Shown in pieces: positions 1 through 6,048 of a DNA stretch of 6,191 nucleotides. The position numbers and the translations under genes were made by a program. The DNA is from JBLMYQ01 sp050260055 (GTDB lineage Bacteria; Bacillota; Clostridia; Acetivibrionales; UBA4821): positions 1-6,191 of the forward strand of contig JBLNBO010000002.1 of assembly GCA_050260055.1 (NCBI GenBank), read 5' to 3'. The notes under the pieces are model-generated. The model was not told the DNA's origin. It made no database searches and saw only the letters and a list, made by a program, of their open reading frames with translations. Within the stretch, counting starts at the first letter, position 1. Every line of letters begins with the position of its first letter.

Positions 1-385
1 TGACATAATTGTGACAATGGATTCAGATGGCCAGCATAATCCTGCCGAGATCCCAAAGTTAGTAGCTCCAATAATTGAAGGCGAGGCTGAGATGGTAAAC
101 GGCAGCCGATATATAAACGGCCTGGATGAAAATACTCCTGTATACCGTCGCATCGGCCAGACCATCCTAGATAAGTTCACTAATGTACACGCAGGCCTGA
201 AGATTACGGACTCACAGAGCGGTTTTCGCGCTTTTTCCGCTTCAACAATTGAAATTTCCGCTTCAATGCGCAGGGCATGGCAATAGAAAGCGAAATGTTG
301 ACTGATGCAGGAGAAGCTAGCCTCCAAATTGAAGAAGTCGAAAAATCACACAATTGGTATGCAGCATAACATTACATTTTCAGGC
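1..385 (+). pseudogene. Decayed DPM1-like family-2 glycosyltransferase, 3' part, two frameshifts
   Basis: This is a remnant of a dolichyl-phosphate-mannose-synthase-like GT2 enzyme, which would move a sugar from a nucleotide donor to a polyprenyl phosphate. The 5' end lies outside the window. Reading from base 2 gives DIIVTMDSDGQHNP, holding the DSDGQH metal/donor site, then NGSRY and SQSGFRAFSAST, all typical of the family. At about 253-255 one base is missing. The normal continuation, FRFNAQGMAIESEMLTDAGEA, runs on in another frame (256-342), while the original frame stops at 284-286. After EEVE an apparent insertion of about 10 bases (near 343-352) shifts the frame back. There IGMQHNI can be matched to the IGVRYDV I recall for this family; the match is from memory, not an alignment. 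Nothing recognisable follows about 385. GC is near half here, well above the downstream genes. Confidence is high for a broken gene and moderate for the exact subfamily. Confidence 0.82.
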
Positions 386-418
386 AGAAGAGGATTGGTT
401 CTAGAGGGGTCGTTTGCA

Positions 419-1387
419 ATGGATAATGTTATCAAGGTATCAGTTATAGTCTGCTCATATTCACAGGAGAGGTATTTAGATACTATCGAGACGATAGAAT
501 CTTTGGTTAGACAATCCTATCAAAATATCGAAATTGTTTTAGTGGTCGATAGAAATTTAGATTTATTCAATGGATTCAGTAGATCTGATTGTTTAAAGTC
601 ATTAAATAATCTTAAAATAGGTTTTTCTAATTTGCCTGGTTTATCGAATGCTCGAAATAAAGGAGTCAAACTGTCATCTGGGAATATCATTGCGTTTATT
701 GATGATGATGCTGTCGCAGATGCAGATTGGATTTCTAATTTAGTAATTTTATATAAGGATCCACAAGTAGTCGGTGTGGGAGGTCCTATGAAACCCTTAT
801 GGATTTCAGGTAAATGCACGTGGATTCCAGAGGAGTTTTATTGGACGATGGGTTGTTCTTATAGAAGCCAAAAAAACACAGTTCATTGTGTAAGGAGTAA
901 TTTCGGTTCTAATATGTCATTTAGAAGTGATATCTTTGAAGAGGTTGGCCTTTTTGATGACAGATTTGGTCTGGTAGATAACATTATGAGAACCGGAGAA
1001 GAAACCGAATTTAGTATTAGAATTTTGAATAAGTTGAAAGAATCAAAAATAATGTATACTCCAGATGCTATCGTCTATCATAAAATCTATAGATTCCGTA
1101 AATCTTTTTCATTTTTGATGAAAAGATGCTATGCGTACGGTTGTGCGATAGTAAACATAGGAAAATCAAAAAAATTAATAGATGATCAACTAGAATCAAC
1201 AGAGACAAAATTTTTAAATTATCTTCTTAAATATTCTTTCCTCGAAAGACTGAAAAATATTAATATCAACATTGCGAATATTATTGCGTTGTTCATATTC
1301 TGTACAGCTGTTTTCGTAGGTTATGTCGGTGGTAGATTCATCCAATTAATTAGCTTATTCAAGAGCCACTTTACTCTTAATCATTAA
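419..1387 (+). CDS. Family-2 glycosyltransferase with C-terminal membrane segment (AglG/AglE-like)
   Basis: A 322-residue GT-A fold glycosyltransferase that probably adds a sugar from a nucleotide donor to a lipid-linked glycan at the cytoplasmic membrane face. The N-terminal strand VSVIVCSYSQERYL (7-20) is the usual GT2 opening. GLSNARNKG (74-82) precedes the DXD site FIDDDA (94-99), and SNMSFRSDIFEEVGLFDDRFG (164-184) with TGEETE (192-197) supplies the acceptor-side acidic motif. A hydrophobic stretch at about 285-313 is probably a membrane anchor, as in archaeal AglG/AglE-type enzymes; that comparison is inference. I chose the ATG at 419 because GAGGGG (404-409) sits nine bases upstream and the GT2 fold starts at once. 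The same frame is open back to 305, but that part is pseudogene sequence. The gene is AT-rich, unlike the remnant before it, and its stop codon lies inside a terminator hairpin. Donor and acceptor sugars cannot be told. Confidence 0.9.
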   Translation: MDNVIKVSVIVCSYSQERYLDTIETIESLVRQSYQNIEIVLVVDRNLDLFNGFSRSDCLKSLNNLKIGFSNLPGLSNARNKGVKLSSGNIIAFIDDDAVADADWISNLVILYKDPQVVGVGGPMKPLWISGKCTWIPEEFYWTMGCSYRSQKNTVHCVRSNFGSNMSFRSDIFEEVGLFDDRFGLVDNIMRTGEETEFSIRILNKLKESKIMYTPDAIVYHKIYRFRKSFSFLMKRCYAYGCAIVNIGKSKKLIDDQLESTETKFLNYLLKYSFLERLKNININIANIIALFIFCTAVFVGYVGGRFIQLISLFKSHFTLNH

Positions 1388-1398
1388 GAGTAATTTTT
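1371..1398 (+). terminator. Hairpin plus T-run terminator overlapping the end of the GT2 gene
   Basis: A perfect 10-bp stem, TTACTCTTAA (1371-1380) against TTAAGAGTAA (1384-1393), has a TCA loop and is followed by TTTTT (1394-1398). The stem contains the last codons and the TAA stop (1385-1387) of the glycosyltransferase. Archaeal termination mainly needs the T-run, so the hairpin may also protect the transcript 3' end. It separates this gene from the flippase downstream. Confidence 0.75.
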
Positions 1399-1412
1399 GA
1401 GTAGCTGACTAT

Positions 1413-1420
1413 CTTATAAA
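1413..1420 (+). promoter_or_regulatory. Candidate TATA box for the flippase gene
   Basis: CTTATAAA lies just after the terminator. Initiation about 25 bases downstream would fall near 1440-1445, leaving a leader of about 30 bases before the Shine-Dalgarno site at 1459. The box is one of many AT-rich matches here, so position relative to terminator and ribosome site is the main support. Confidence 0.35.
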
Positions 1421-1458
1421 CTTTAGAGTGCAAGGTATAATAAAAGTAAATGGATTCT

Positions 1459-1474
1459 GGAAGGAATTTTAATT
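1459..1474 (+). promoter_or_regulatory. Shine-Dalgarno site leading to an in-frame ATT codon (probable flippase start)
   Basis: GGAAGGA (1459-1465) is the best ribosome site near the flippase. Six bases after it comes ATT (1472-1474), in the flippase frame, which is open from 1427. No ATG, GTG or TTG occurs in that frame before 1550, and 1550 has no visible Shine-Dalgarno sequence. The 26 codons from 1472 to 1549 read as a charged, amphipathic lead ending SDSLYQNSIYL, like the usual N-terminus of Wzx-type flippases. Either ATT is the start, or an ATG was mutated or misread. Confidence 0.55.
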
Positions 1475-1549
1475 TTACCCAAAGAAACACAAATAAATAA
1501 AATTAAGAGAATTTTCTCTGACTCTTTATATCAAAATTCTATATACCTG

Positions 1550-2770
1550 ATGTTAACATATATTTTCGGAACAGGATCTGGATTCTTCTTTTGGATCATT
1601 GCTGCAAAGCTTTATTCATCTGATCAGATAGGCCTAGCGGTTGCCATTATATCTTGCATGTCTCTTATATCGATGTTTTCGAGATTAGGTTTTGATGTAG
1701 GAATTATTCGATATCTACCAAGCACAGGTAATAAAAATCAAATGATAAATTCCTGCCTTACAATAACATCAGTTGTATCAGTGCTATTTTGCATTTTATT
1801 TTTAGCGGGACTTGATATATTATCTCCAAAACTTATTTTTTTAAGAGATAACATAAGTTATATGATTATATTCATACTATTTACAGTTGCAACTAGTATA
1901 TCATTTATTCAAAGTAGTGTTTTTATAGCATTAAGATATTCAAAGTACTCCTTAATACAAATATTATTTGCGACTCCCAGGATTTTAATACTTCCCTTAA
2001 TTATAATGTATGGACTGTTTGGGATGTATCTCGCATATGGGATGGGGATATTAGCTGCCAGTATCATAGGAATTAACTCTATTTCAAAGATAGATAAAAC
2101 TTATAAGTTTAAGCCCAGTTTCAAAAAAGATATTTTCAAAGAAATATTCAATTACTCATTTAAGAATTATATATCCATTATATTTGAAGGAATTCCTACT
2201 TATATACTCCCATTACTAGTAGTAAACATTTTGGGAACTCAACAAAACGCTTACTTTTACATTGCTTGGTGTTTTTCTTCATTTATTCAAATGATTCCTC
2301 AATCAACAGCGACTTCTCTTCTAGCAGAAGGCTCAAATAAAGATAGTACCAGAAAAGACCCAATTGTAGCAATTAAGTTTATTTACTCGTTACTATTACC
2401 AGTAATTGTCGTAGTATTTTTATTTGGAAAATATATTTTACTAATTTTTGGAGGAGAATATTCCGCAAACTCTTTTAATTTACTTAAGATACTTTCTATT
2501 GCAAGTATTCCTTTTACTCTAAACATTATATATATTTCTATTAAAAGAATAGAACGACATATAGAACCAGTAATTTACATGTATTCTTTTTTAGGAATAT
2601 TTTCAATTGTGTTTTCAATCTTACTAGTTAAGTGGTTAGGACTTAATGGAATTGGCGTTTCTTGGCTTTTAGTAAATAGCATTTTAGTAATAATTATATG
2701 GAAAGATATTTTTAAATTATTAGGACTTACACCCCAGACGTACATAGACATACAAAATCAAGCACAATAG
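1550..2770 (+). CDS. Wzx-like oligosaccharide flippase (polysaccharide biosynthesis membrane protein)
   Basis: A multi-pass membrane protein of the MOP superfamily, polysaccharide-synthase/Wzx branch, expected to move lipid-linked oligosaccharide across the cytoplasmic membrane. Counted from ATG 1550 it has 406 residues; the probable start at 1472 would give 432. Family features are GSGFFFWIIAAKLYSSDQIGLA (9-30), the RLGFDVGIIRYLP loop (45-57), a second-half repeat beginning near NYSFKNYIS (201-209), and GGEYS (301-305) followed by paired C-terminal helices. About 12 hydrophobic segments are visible, with the last near 346-386. The short polar tail contains no obvious domain. It follows the GT2 gene but is separated by a terminator, and it converges with the membrane-protein gene on the other strand. 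ATG 1550 is given as the first ordinary start codon, although it lacks a ribosome site and cuts the conserved lead. The exact substrate is unknown. Confidence 0.88.
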   Translation: MLTYIFGTGSGFFFWIIAAKLYSSDQIGLAVAIISCMSLISMFSRLGFDVGIIRYLPSTGNKNQMINSCLTITSVVSVLFCILFLAGLDILSPKLIFLRDNISYMIIFILFTVATSISFIQSSVFIALRYSKYSLIQILFATPRILILPLIIMYGLFGMYLAYGMGILAASIIGINSISKIDKTYKFKPSFKKDIFKEIFNYSFKNYISIIFEGIPTYILPLLVVNILGTQQNAYFYIAWCFSSFIQMIPQSTATSLLAEGSNKDSTRKDPIVAIKFIYSLLLPVIVVVFLFGKYILLIFGGEYSANSFNLLKILSIASIPFTLNIIYISIKRIERHIEPVIYMYSFLGIFSIVFSILLVKWLGLNGIGVSWLLVNSILVIIIWKDIFKLLGLTPQTYIDIQNQAQ

Positions 2771-2788
2771 ACTTTAATTCCAAATATA

Positions 2789-2796
2789 TTTTTTTT
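2789..2796 (+). terminator. T-run terminator after the flippase gene
   Basis: Eight T residues start 19 bases past the flippase stop, with no strong hairpin before them. Such runs are sufficient for archaeal RNA polymerase to stop. The opposite strand has no equivalent T-run between 2814 and 2760, so the convergent transcript may run into the antisense of the flippase. Confidence 0.55.
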
Positions 2797-2813
2797 CGAA
2801 TTTGAGAGCCTCA

Positions 2814-4445
2814 CTATTTAGAGAACATTAAAAAATACCACCCATTATTGTATATAACGGATCTCTCCATACTAATTATTTCTGAATTAGTACCATGCAT
2901 CAATCGATAAAAATATTCTGATTTGCTGTACGCAAATATATCATAATTCTTTTCAATGTCTGAATTGTAATCCTTTTTAATATCTGAATTGTTTTCAGAC
3001 ACATAATTTTCGAAGAAATTAAATCCGACTTCTTGTGATACAGGGAAATTGATATAAGAATCCTTACCATACGAATAAAGGGGATATGTTATGAAAATGA
3101 GTAACAGAAAAACAATAAAAAATACCTTAATAACTTTGGATGAAAATTTAAATTGGGTGTTCAATGAATTTAAGGAATAACCAATATATAAGGAAATGCA
3201 TAACATTGAATAATTTAAAGTTCGGCTAATTAGATTTTCTGTATCCGAACCCCCAAAAAGCAAAATAGACAAAGTAGAGGATAACAAGATTAAAGCTAAA
3301 ATTAAAAAGGAATATTTTTTGAGAAAATTAGGATCTTTTAACGTATTCATTTTGCTTATATTGAAGGGACTAAAATTTGTAATATATATATCAAGTATAA
3401 TCAGAATCAGCACAATTAATCCGTATAATGTATACTTATACATGGTTAAATTTTGTATCCATGAAAAAGTTGCTACTAAATTTCCAGAACCAGTTGTATA
3501 TGTAGAAGTATAATTGAGATTTTTACTTTCCATCGTCAAAATATTACTTATTGTTTTGATGATTCCTGTACCCATAAAACAAGAATCTGATACTATCCAT
3601 GTAAACCAGAGAATAAAAAGGGCACAAATTTTTTTTGGATCTATATCCAGAACATTTTCCAGAACATTTGATTTTAACAACTTTATATAAAAATAAAAGA
3701 ATACAAGAAATGCCATCAGTATAACAGGGTGTATTGCGTGACTTAATACAAGTGCAAGCGTAATTATAAGAAACGAAAATCTAAAATTCCATTTCTTTAA
3801 AGTACATAAAAACAATGAAACTAAGACTAGTATAATTCCTAAGGAATTGGGAGTGATTGATACTTCAATAATTTGTGAAGGAATTGCGAATATAACTGAA
3901 ATAAAAGCTACTTTTGGATCAAAAAAACGAGCTGCAAATAGATACCAGATGGTAAAAATCCCTACAAGAACCAGCGGAGCGAAAATAAATCTCGAAAATA
4001 AAAATAAGTTAACATCAGCTAATGAATGAATGATATAAAACAGCATATAAGGAACAGGGAAACTTTTGGGATATGACAGCATAATAGAATTTGATAATAC
4101 TTCTGGAAGTAAAGTCGAACTTTGTACAACGCCAAAAGTATCGGGAAAACGACATGAAGTGGATAAAAAGTATGGAGTCGAGTCTGTAACTAAGACCAAG
4201 TAAAAGATAAAAGTAAGATGAAGTAACTTACCTTTTAAATCGCAATATAATATAACTGAAAATAGTAATAAATATCCAATAATAATCATATTGAGCCAGG
4301 GTGAAACCCCTCTTACGAGCCAAAGAGGGTCTGAGCTTCTTAGATTCTGAATATAATTCCAATTACTAGATATACAAAATATCCACAGTGAAAATAACAA
4401 CGTGGACAAAGCGAAAACTGTTAAGCGTAATAAATTCTTGTTCAA
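2814..4445 (-). CDS. Uncharacterised multi-pass membrane protein, possibly GT-C-like transferase or oligosaccharide polymerase
   Basis: A 543-residue protein with about 12-13 hydrophobic segments (among them 7-26, 50-68, 74-88, 130-142, 146-170, 177-192, 200-215, 222-257, 272-287, 338-356, 379-397, 408-425 and 438-457) and a polar C-terminal tail (459-543). A long loop after the third segment (88-129) carries D88, CRFPD (98-102) and YPKSFPVPY (125-133). Acidic loops of this kind are seen in GT-C glycosyltransferases, but I see no decisive motif. SHAIHP (235-240) and DTENLISR (401-408) are other candidate conserved sites. N-X-S/T sequons occur at 311, 332 and 485. Translation starts at TTG (4443-4445), six bases after AGAAGGAG (4452-4459). 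Position beside glycosyltransferases and a flippase suggests a role in surface glycans, perhaps Wzy-like polymerisation or transfer on the outer face. The gene converges on the flippase with 43 bases between stops. Certainty is high for a real gene and low for function. Confidence 0.85.
   Translation of the reverse strand: MNKNLLRLTVFALSTLLFSLWIFCISSNWNYIQNLRSSDPLWLVRGVSPWLNMIIIGYLLLFSVILYCDLKGKLLHLTFIFYLVLVTDSTPYFLSTSCRFPDTFGVVQSSTLLPEVLSNSIMLSYPKSFPVPYMLFYIIHSLADVNLFLFSRFIFAPLVLVGIFTIWYLFAARFFDPKVAFISVIFAIPSQIIEVSITPNSLGIILVLVSLFLCTLKKWNFRFSFLIITLALVLSHAIHPVILMAFLVFFYFYIKLLKSNVLENVLDIDPKKICALFILWFTWIVSDSCFMGTGIIKTISNILTMESKNLNYTSTYTTGSGNLVATFSWIQNLTMYKYTLYGLIVLILIILDIYITNFSPFNISKMNTLKDPNFLKKYSFLILALILLSSTLSILLFGGSDTENLISRTLNYSMLCISLYIGYSLNSLNTQFKFSSKVIKVFFIVFLLLIFITYPLYSYGKDSYINFPVSQEVGFNFFENYVSENNSDIKKDYNSDIEKNYDIFAYSKSEYFYRLMHGTNSEIISMERSVIYNNGWYFLMFSK
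2950..2991 (-). repeat. In-frame 24-bp tandem duplication in the membrane-protein tail
   Basis: Bases 2950-2967 and 2974-2991 match at 16 of 18 positions with a 24-base period. On the coding strand they give the repeated octad NSDIKKDY and NSDIEKNY (residues 486-501) in the soluble tail. The period is a multiple of three, so the frame is kept, as expected of slippage in a tolerant linker. Confidence 0.7.
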
Positions 4446-4451
4446 GTTATG

Positions 4452-4459
4452 CTCCTTCT
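4452..4459 (-). promoter_or_regulatory. Shine-Dalgarno site fixing the TTG start of the membrane-protein gene
   Basis: On the - strand AGAAGGAG lies six bases before TTG (4443-4445). This spacing is ideal and supports a TTG start for the 543-residue protein. Confidence 0.75.
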
Positions 4460-4476
4460 ACTTACTAATTAATCTA

Positions 4477-4497
4477 ACTTCACTGACTCTGTGAAGT
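4477..4497 (-). other. Perfect 7-bp hairpin in the leader of the membrane-protein gene
   Basis: ACTTCAC (4477-4483) and GTGAAGT (4491-4497) are perfect inverted copies around a seven-base loop. The element lies about 31 bases upstream of the TTG start, so it is either in the 5' untranslated leader as an RNA hairpin or is a DNA operator. It is more GC-rich than its surroundings, which makes chance less likely but does not exclude it. Confidence 0.45.
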
Positions 4498-4560
4498 CTT
4501 CGGGCAATTGGGTATTTTTTCCAGCTAGTTTAACCTAATAGCCGCTGATTCTCAAACAAA

Positions 4561-4570
4561 TTTATAAAAT
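4561..4570 (-). promoter_or_regulatory. Candidate TATA box for the membrane-protein gene (proximal)
   Basis: On the - strand this reads ATTTTATAAA. Initiation about 25 bases on would give a leader of roughly 90 bases containing the 4477-4497 hairpin. The sequence is nearly symmetrical and could serve the other strand. Support is by motif and position only. Confidence 0.3.
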
Positions 4571-4601
4571 TGTCGCAGTAGTTATTTCTAGTCTGCTTTG
4601 A

Positions 4602-4612
4602 ATATATAAAAG
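4602..4612 (-). promoter_or_regulatory. Candidate TATA box for the membrane-protein gene (distal)
   Basis: On the - strand this reads CTTTTATATAT, containing the archaeal box-A core TTTATATA. It would give a leader of about 130 bases. It is a better core match than the box at 4561-4570 but lies farther away, and the region is AT-rich enough to make such matches by chance. Confidence 0.35.
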
Positions 4613-4923
4613 CTTTATGCACTAAAAAATTATAGAATTATTTAATAATAATTAAAGATATCGAGGAATATTGAAAGAAGTGTAATATAAATAATTACTT
4701 ATTTATTTGTAAATAATATTTTTACTGATGATAGTTAATATATAGCACAAACTTCTAAGTATACATACTGAAAACAGATTCTTAAATATTTATTTGCATA
4801 TTCTCCATATATATGATCGTAATTTTCAAAAAATAGTTGGCATCAATATCATTAGGTTCTATCATAAACGACATAAATATTTTGTAAATTTTGGCAAAAT
4901 AAATATTACTAGCTGGGATAAAA

Positions 4924-5823
4924 ATGCCGTTATTTTCAGTAGTTATTCCTCTATACAATAAAGAACCTCATATTCAGAGGACAATAAATTCAGTATTAGC
5001 TCAGAAAATCCAAGACTTTGAAATAATTGTTGTAGATGATGGTTCAACAGACAATAGTGTTGAAGTGATCAAAAGGTTTAAAGAACAAAGGATTCGATTG
5101 ATCAAGCAAAAAAATGCTGGGGTATCTGCAGCACGCAATAGAGGAATTAAAGAGACTAAAGCTGATCTCATAGCTTTTTTAGACGCAGATGATGAGTGGA
5201 CGCCTAGTTTTCTGGAAACAGTATTGAGATTGAGAGAAAAGTACCCAGAAGCTGGTGCATACGTCACGGCCTATGAAAAATGTGATGTAAAAGGAAAGAG
5301 ATTAAGACCTTCGTATAAAAAAATTCCTCCTGCTCCCTGGGAAGGGCTGCTGTCAAATTATTTTTTGATTGCATCACTACAGGAAATGCCAATATCTACG
5401 TCGGCAATTTGTATTCCTAAATCAGTACTTACGGAATTTGGGGGTTTTCAAGAGGGATTACTGGTATGGGAAGACTCTGAGTTATGGGGAAAAATTGCTC
5501 TAAAGTATAAAATTGCATTTAGTCATGAGATGGGGAGCATATACCATATAGGTGCAATCAATAGATCTTCTCACAAAAAATATCCCGTTAGCGAACATCC
5601 TTTTACAAAAACTGCACTTGAGAAGATTAGAAACAACGAAGTGCCCTTTGAAATTTTAGAAGATTTGAAAAATTATGTTGCATTTTTACAAATTCTCTTT
5701 GCTTTCCGAAATATAAGAGACGGAAATCATATAAAAGCCTTTAAAGTTCTGTCCATATATAAAACAAGATTATTACATCCGAAAATGATAGGTGGACTTT
5801 TTACAACCTTAAGACATAGATAA
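4924..5823 (+). CDS. Family-2 glycosyltransferase, soluble GT-A type
   Basis: A 299-residue GT2 enzyme expected to transfer a sugar from a nucleotide donor to a growing glycan in the cytoplasm. The domain begins at residue 3: FSVVIPLYNKEPHIQRTINS (4-23), VVDDGSTDNS (36-45) for donor binding, NAGVSAARNRGI (64-75), then the DXD site FLDADDEWTP (85-94). STSAICIPKSVLTEFGGF (158-175) and WEDSELWGKIA (182-192) give the acceptor side and the acidic ED pair (183-184), the likely base. The C-terminal 100 residues are predicted helical and lack a clear membrane segment. Only a weak GGGAT precedes ATG 4924, but no earlier start fits the conserved N-terminus. The gene has its own intergenic region and is divergent from the membrane-protein gene. 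Its stop codon lies inside a displaced copy of its own DADDEWTP-coding segment, so the C-terminus may have been reshaped by recombination. Sugar specificity cannot be told. Confidence 0.9.
   Translation: MPLFSVVIPLYNKEPHIQRTINSVLAQKIQDFEIIVVDDGSTDNSVEVIKRFKEQRIRLIKQKNAGVSAARNRGIKETKADLIAFLDADDEWTPSFLETVLRLREKYPEAGAYVTAYEKCDVKGKRLRPSYKKIPPAPWEGLLSNYFLIASLQEMPISTSAICIPKSVLTEFGGFQEGLLVWEDSELWGKIALKYKIAFSHEMGSIYHIGAINRSSHKKYPVSEHPFTKTALEKIRNNEVPFEILEDLKNYVAFLQILFAFRNIRDGNHIKAFKVLSIYKTRLLHPKMIGGLFTTLRHR
5188..5214 (+). repeat. Internal copy of a 27-bp direct repeat (DXD region of the GT2 gene)
   Basis: This segment encodes DDEWTPSFL of the glycosyltransferase active site. It recurs 631 bases downstream at 5819-5845 with 25 of 27 identical bases (differences at 5191/5822 and 5207/5838). 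Confidence 0.85.
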
Positions 5824-5845
5824 TGAGTGGACGCCTATTTTTCTG
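5819..5845 (+). repeat. Displaced copy of the 27-bp GT2 segment, containing the gene's stop codon
   Basis: This copy starts in the last sense codon and supplies the TAA stop (5821-5823) of the upstream gene. In the shifted frame it reads DNEWTPIFL, the counterpart of DDEWTPSFL in the active site, and homology ends there. It is best explained as a scrap of the same gene or of a related GT2 gene left by recombination. Confidence 0.75.
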
Positions 5846-5853
5846 ACACGATA

Positions 5854-5899
5854 CCAAAATCTAGTGATGAACTTAAAATTAAAAATCACTAAATTTTGA
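5854..5899. repeat. Hairpin formed by two inverted copies of a 15-bp motif
   Basis: CCAAAATCTAGTGAT (5854-5868) faces ATCACTAAATTTTGA (5885-5899) across 16 bases, giving a 14-bp stem (5855-5868 with 5885-5898) with a single C/A mismatch. It may act as a transcript 3' hairpin for the glycosyltransferase gene 30 bases upstream, or be a mobile-element end. There is no strong T-run directly after the stem. Confidence 0.65.
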
Positions 5900-6018
5900 A
5901 AATGGTCACATTTCTTTGAACGTTACCTTTTAACTGATTCCGATAGATCTCGAATATTAAGTTTGATTGAAGACTGAATTATTCTTGGAAATTCAACGTA
6001 AAATCAAAAAATGCAAAA

Positions 6019-6033
6019 ATCACTAGATTTTGG
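6019..6033. repeat. Third copy of the 15-bp motif, perfect inverse of 5854-5868
   Basis: ATCACTAGATTTTGG is the exact reverse complement of 5854-5868. It also resembles 5885-5899 in the same direction, and the similarity extends to about 28 bases (5881-5907 against 6015-6042, with a few substitutions and one inserted base). The outer pair 5854-5868 and 6019-6033 thus bounds a 180-bp block. Confidence 0.7.
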
Positions 6034-6048
6034 AACTGGGTCGTGTAC

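Larger units (their letters stand above)
4446..4923. other. Divergent AT-rich intergenic region without a recognisable gene
   Basis: This 478-base stretch separates the two divergent genes. It contains the ribosome site and hairpin of the - strand gene, two or more TATA-like boxes, and a weak GGGAT (4915-4919) before the + strand start at 4924. The part from about 4620 to 4800 is low-complexity A/T with imperfect short palindromes. All frames are broken by frequent stops and I see no gene remnant. Confidence 0.6.

Noticed and set aside
340..352. AAAAATCAC in the pseudogene insertion matching the start of the repeats at 5881 and 6015
   Set aside because: Only nine A/T-heavy bases are shared, too few to claim a common origin.
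305..418. Upstream extension of the GT2 gene to an ATG near 305
   Set aside because: The extra 38 codons overlie the decayed glycosyltransferase, resemble it only in shifted frames and lack GT2 features. ATG 419 has a ribosome site and the conserved domain starts there.
520..819. A - strand ORF of 99 codons inside the first GT2 gene, and a similar one at 5001-5267 inside the second
   Set aside because: Both are opposite to well-supported GT2 motifs, and their translations look like random reverse-strand reading.
1450..1500. A 16-codon ORF starting at ATG 1450
   Set aside because: It has no ribosome site of its own, and the GGAAGGA inside it serves the flippase. It is mentioned only as a possible upstream ORF.
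3319..4029. Short + strand ORFs of about 60 codons at 3319-3513 and 3847-4029
   Set aside because: They are antisense to the membrane-protein gene, show no ribosome site or family likeness and are shadows of its codons.
4660..4760. Imperfect palindromes in the A/T-rich intergenic stretch
   Set aside because: The sequence is low-complexity A/T, where such pairings are expected by chance.
5923..6000. A 25-codon open stretch on the - strand that reads like protein (FPRIIQSSIKLNIRDLSESV)
   Set aside because: It has no start codon or ribosome site, is bounded by stops and matches no family I know. It might be a gene scrap but is too short to support.
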